In this document: positions 7,572-9,093 of the stretch, in pieces
Layout: each line of letters opens with the position of its first letter
Position numbering within the stretch: position 1 is the first letter of the stretch
Source: JBECKW01 sp040235505
GTDB taxonomy: Bacteria; Desulfobacterota; Desulfobacteria; Desulfobacterales; JAFDDL01
DNA length: 9,093 bases
NCBI GenBank assembly: GCA_040235505.1
Contig: JBECKW010000178.1
Span: 1 to 9,093, forward strand
Direction of reading: 5' to 3'
Notes under the pieces: model-generated
What the model saw: only the letters and a program-made list of their open reading frames with translations
Databases searched by the model: none
Told to the model about the DNA's origin: nothing
Position numbers and translations under genes: made by a program

Positions 7572-7760
7572 AAATTCTGTCTTTAGCGGCTTCGAGTAAC
7601 CTAAATATTCCGGAATATAGAATTCATATATGGAAATTTTACTGACAATATCAAACCATAAAACGTATTTTTTTGAAAAAAACTCACAAGCTTATTTGGT
7701 TTATCAGAATTATTCGTTGTATAATAAGAAGCTTAAAAAATTTTACCTTTTTGTCGTTGC
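7230..7760 (-). repeat. Duplicated promoter, signal peptide and STN unit, copy A
   Basis: This segment carries the upstream region and first 114 codons of the STN receptor and is homologous to 7871-8359. Homology starts near GCA at 7760, covers the AT-rich region (TTAAGC...TTATTATACAACGAATAAT on the minus strand), the promoter motif, the signal peptide and the whole STN domain, then ends at the linker. Copy A has about 40 more bases than copy B between promoter and start codon. Confidence 0.8.
7660..7688 (-). promoter_or_regulatory. Candidate ECF-sigma promoter of the STN receptor
   Basis: On the minus strand TGTGAGT (7688-7682), 16 bases, then CGTTTT (7665-7660). It aligns with CGTAAGT-N16-CGTTAT upstream of the orphan STN gene and CGTAAGT-N17-CGTTAT upstream of the sigma gene. 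A CGT -10 core with a 16-17 base spacer is typical of ECF promoters. This copy departs most from the other two, and its leader to the start codon is the longest (about 85-90 bases). Confidence 0.5.
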
Positions 7761-7777
7761 ATAAACTCTCGTAGGTT

Positions 7778-8212
7778 TTATTCCCAATTCTTTGGTGTCG
7801 TTTCCTTCTGCTTAGTCATCGGTGCAGGAGCCTCGGATTCTCCCGCACTTTCAGCAGGCTTATGTTGGTTTTTAATGATCGCCACCGTATCCTTGCTGGT
7901 AAATTCAAAAGTCAGTCCCGTGCCTTGAAGCATGATGCTCAAAGCCTGCCCGGGTGTATATTGTCCCGATACCGTCATCGTGATGGCGTCACTGATATTC
8001 TCTTTTCTATAGATCAGGCTGAAATTTGTCACCTCAACGAATGCATCCAGGGCGGATTGGACATTCTGGGAAGGAATATCAAACCGGATTGAATCGTTTT
8101 GGGCAAGACCGTTGGTACTGAAAACAGATGAAATCAGAAAGGTCAGTAGACAACTGAAAACTGCATACGAAACATGTTTGGGCGACTCTATAATTTTTAA
8201 ACTTGAAAGCAT
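7778..8212 (-). CDS. Freestanding secreted STN-domain protein (144 aa)
   Basis: This is an intact short gene encoding a signal peptide (1 to about 37, SCLLTFLISSVFSTNGLA/QND), an STN domain (about 41-115) and a hydrophilic, Pro/Glu/Lys-rich tail (116-144) ending at TAA. It has no TonB box, plug or barrel. It aligns without gaps to residues 1-114 of the adjacent receptor. In the mature STN part 66 of 78 residues are identical, while the signal peptides differ far more, which suggests selection on the STN fold. In known receptors this domain contacts the periplasmic part of a FecR-like anti-sigma factor, so a soluble periplasmic copy could compete with the receptor, signal without ligand, or bind another partner. 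The gene has its own candidate ECF promoter (8261-8289) and lies next to the divergent sigma gene. The alternative is a duplication remnant still being translated. The domain call is firm and the role is inferred. Confidence 0.85.
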   Translation of the reverse strand: MLSSLKIIESPKHVSYAVFSCLLTFLISSVFSTNGLAQNDSIRFDIPSQNVQSALDAFVEVTNFSLIYRKENISDAITMTVSGQYTPGQALSIMLQGTGLTFEFTSKDTVAIIKNQHKPAESAGESEAPAPMTKQKETTPKNWE

Positions 8213-8359
8213 AAACCCTGCCTGTAAGACCCTCTTTTGAGAAAACGGTTAATACACGACATAACGTATCTTTTCGAAAACGACTTACGGGCTTATTGGG
8301 TTTTCCAGTATTATTTGTTATATAATTAAAAACTTAAAAAAAATTCCGTTTTTTGATGC
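7871..8359 (-). repeat. Duplicated promoter, signal peptide and STN unit, copy B
   Basis: This is the partner of 7230-7760. It holds the orphan STN gene up to codon 114 and its upstream region. Within the non-coding part the best kept blocks are the bipartite promoter motif and the AT-rich stretch TTAATTATATAACAAATAAT further upstream. After codon 114 the copies diverge: this one runs into a short tail and stop, the other into the receptor. Confidence 0.8.
8261..8289 (-). promoter_or_regulatory. Candidate ECF-sigma promoter of the orphan STN gene
   Basis: On the minus strand CGTAAGT (8289-8283), 16 bases containing TTTTCGAAAAG, then CGTTAT (8266-8261). The start codon lies about 48 bases further. 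The two elements are identical in sequence to those upstream of the sigma gene on the opposite strand, and the GAAAAG part of the spacer is shared as well. Confidence 0.6.
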
Positions 8360-8402
8360 GGATTTTCTCAGATTTAATTCTTTTTATTTTTAGTCATCAG
8401 TA

Positions 8403-8416
8403 ATATTTTAAAATAT
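8403..8416. promoter_or_regulatory. Perfect 14-base AT palindrome, possible operator
   Basis: ATATTTTAAAATAT is a perfect palindrome midway between the two divergent promoters, with TCAG and CTGA lying on its flanks. Its placement would suit a regulator acting on both promoters. In sequence this AT-rich it could also arise by chance. Confidence 0.3.
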
Positions 8417-8458
8417 CTGAAGGTTACGAATATCAGGATCCTGTATCACCCTGTTTGC

Positions 8459-8488
8459 CGTAAGTTATTATTTGAAAAGTTTCGTTAT
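8459..8488 (+). promoter_or_regulatory. Candidate autoregulatory ECF promoter of the sigma gene
   Basis: CGTAAGT (8459-8465), 17 bases containing TTTGAAAAG, then CGTTAT (8483-8488), followed by ACGTTATTAA. Both core elements are exactly those upstream of the orphan STN gene, with a spacer one base longer. The start codon lies 73 bases downstream of the second element. Confidence 0.6.
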
Positions 8489-8561
8489 ACGTTATTAAAA
8501 GAGGTCAGATTAACGGAAAGGACCATCTTTATAGTTTCGAGAAGATATTTTTGGAGCATCA

Positions 8562-9093
8562 ATGGGCGGGGACAACAAAACGGCGGATACCGGTGAAAAG
8601 GGCATCTTGTTGATGTCCCAGGTGGAGCGCAATTCGGCTGTAGCCGCCATATACGAGAAATACAATACCGGGCTCGTTAAATATTTGAAAAAGCGGCTAC
8701 ATGCACAGGAGGATGTGGAAGATGTGGCCCAGGAGGTTTACATCCGGCTGATTAGATTTGCCAATCTCGACGGGCTGGAACCTTCTCTGCCGCTGCTTTG
8801 CACCATTGCCGCCAATCTAATAAAAGACCGTTTTCGCAAATCGAAAACGAAGTCGGCATATAAACACTTGCCTTTAAGCGACATTGAAAAAAAATCCAAA
8901 GGGCCCTCCCCGGAAGAAATCGCCATGTCCCGGGAGGGCATCGAAAAGTTCAAACGCGTTTTCAGAACACTGAAAAAAGACTGCCGTCAGGTATTTATCC
9001 TTCACCGGCTTGAAGGATTTACGTACGAAGAAATTTCGACCAAAATGGGCATCTCGAAAAGCTTGGTCTACAAACATCTGAATCGGGCAATGC
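8562..9093 (+). CDS. FecI-like ECF sigma factor, 3' end cut by window edge (177 aa seen)
   Basis: This gene encodes an RNA polymerase sigma factor of the extracytoplasmic-function class. Region 2 covers about residues 26-93, with the acidic EDVEDVAQEVYIRLI stretch (50-64) and the NLIKDRFRK segment that would meet the -10 element (85-93). A linker follows (94-128). Region 4 begins near 130, with the helix-turn-helix TYEEISTKMGISKSLVYKHLNRAM (154-177) that would read the -35 element. No sigma-3 domain is present, as expected for the class. The reading frame is open to the last base; family length suggests only a handful of residues are missing. The ATG at 8562 has GGAG five bases upstream. It diverges from the STN genes, whose receptor is its likely cognate signal source, and it probably transcribes itself through the motif at 8459-8488. 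A FecR-like anti-sigma gene would be expected downstream, outside the window. Confidence 0.9.
   Translation, partial: MGGDNKTADTGEKGILLMSQVERNSAVAAIYEKYNTGLVKYLKKRLHAQEDVEDVAQEVYIRLIRFANLDGLEPSLPLLCTIAANLIKDRFRKSKTKSAYKHLPLSDIEKKSKGPSPEEIAMSREGIEKFKRVFRTLKKDCRQVFILHRLEGFTYEEISTKMGISKSLVYKHLNRAM

Larger units (their letters stand above)
8213..8561. other. Divergent control region between orphan STN and sigma genes
   Basis: This 349-base AT-rich region has no gene. It holds a minus-strand ECF-type promoter candidate (8261-8289), the upstream part of the duplicated unit (to 8359), a 14-base palindrome (8403-8416), a plus-strand ECF-type promoter candidate (8459-8488) and the sigma gene's ribosome site GGAG at 8553-8556. 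The sigma leader between promoter and start is about 65-70 bases and shows no clear fold. Confidence 0.7.

Noticed and set aside
7572..7777. Lost barrel of the orphan STN gene through frameshift
   Set aside because: The 206 bases between the orphan stop and the receptor start hold only the duplicated promoter region; no plug or barrel remnant is seen in any frame, so this is not a simple frameshift.

Overview
The window comes from a Gram-negative bacterium: it carries two TonB-dependent outer-membrane receptors, a periplasmic STN signalling domain and a FecI-like ECF sigma factor. The cupin protein reminds me of proteins from anaerobic lineages such as Desulfobacterota, but that placement is a weak guess. 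I see no tRNA, rRNA, CRISPR array, transposase or integrase.

Layout: five genes run leftward on the minus strand. In order of transcription they are a freestanding STN-domain protein (8212-7778), an STN-containing TonB-dependent receptor (7571-4968), a DHA2-type MFS transporter (4723-3308), a second TonB-dependent receptor without STN (3228-967) and a small cupin protein (739-161). A rho-independent terminator at 70-20 closes this run. Diverging from it on the plus strand is an ECF sigma factor of the FecI type (8562 to beyond 9093, cut by the window edge). A FecR-like anti-sigma gene would be expected just outside the window but is not visible.

The set looks like a cell-surface signalling and uptake locus. 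In the known FecA/FpvA scheme a loaded receptor touches an inner-membrane anti-sigma factor through its periplasmic STN domain and so releases the sigma factor. Here receptor and signalling parts occur in three combinations: STN alone, STN plus receptor, and receptor alone. The two receptors are close paralogues over the plug and barrel (about three quarters identical by eye), and the orphan STN is a duplicate of the promoter, signal peptide and STN part of the larger receptor gene. The MFS transporter lies between the receptors and may carry the same ligand, or a product of it, across the inner membrane. The role of the cupin is unknown.

The most interesting regulatory signal is a shared bipartite motif, GTAAGT or GTGAGT, then 16-17 bases, then CGTT, placed upstream of the sigma gene, the orphan STN gene and the STN-receptor gene. 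It has ECF-promoter geometry and would make the sigma factor autoregulated and in control of both STN genes. The MFS, second receptor and cupin genes lack an obvious copy, so they are read through from upstream or have their own promoters.
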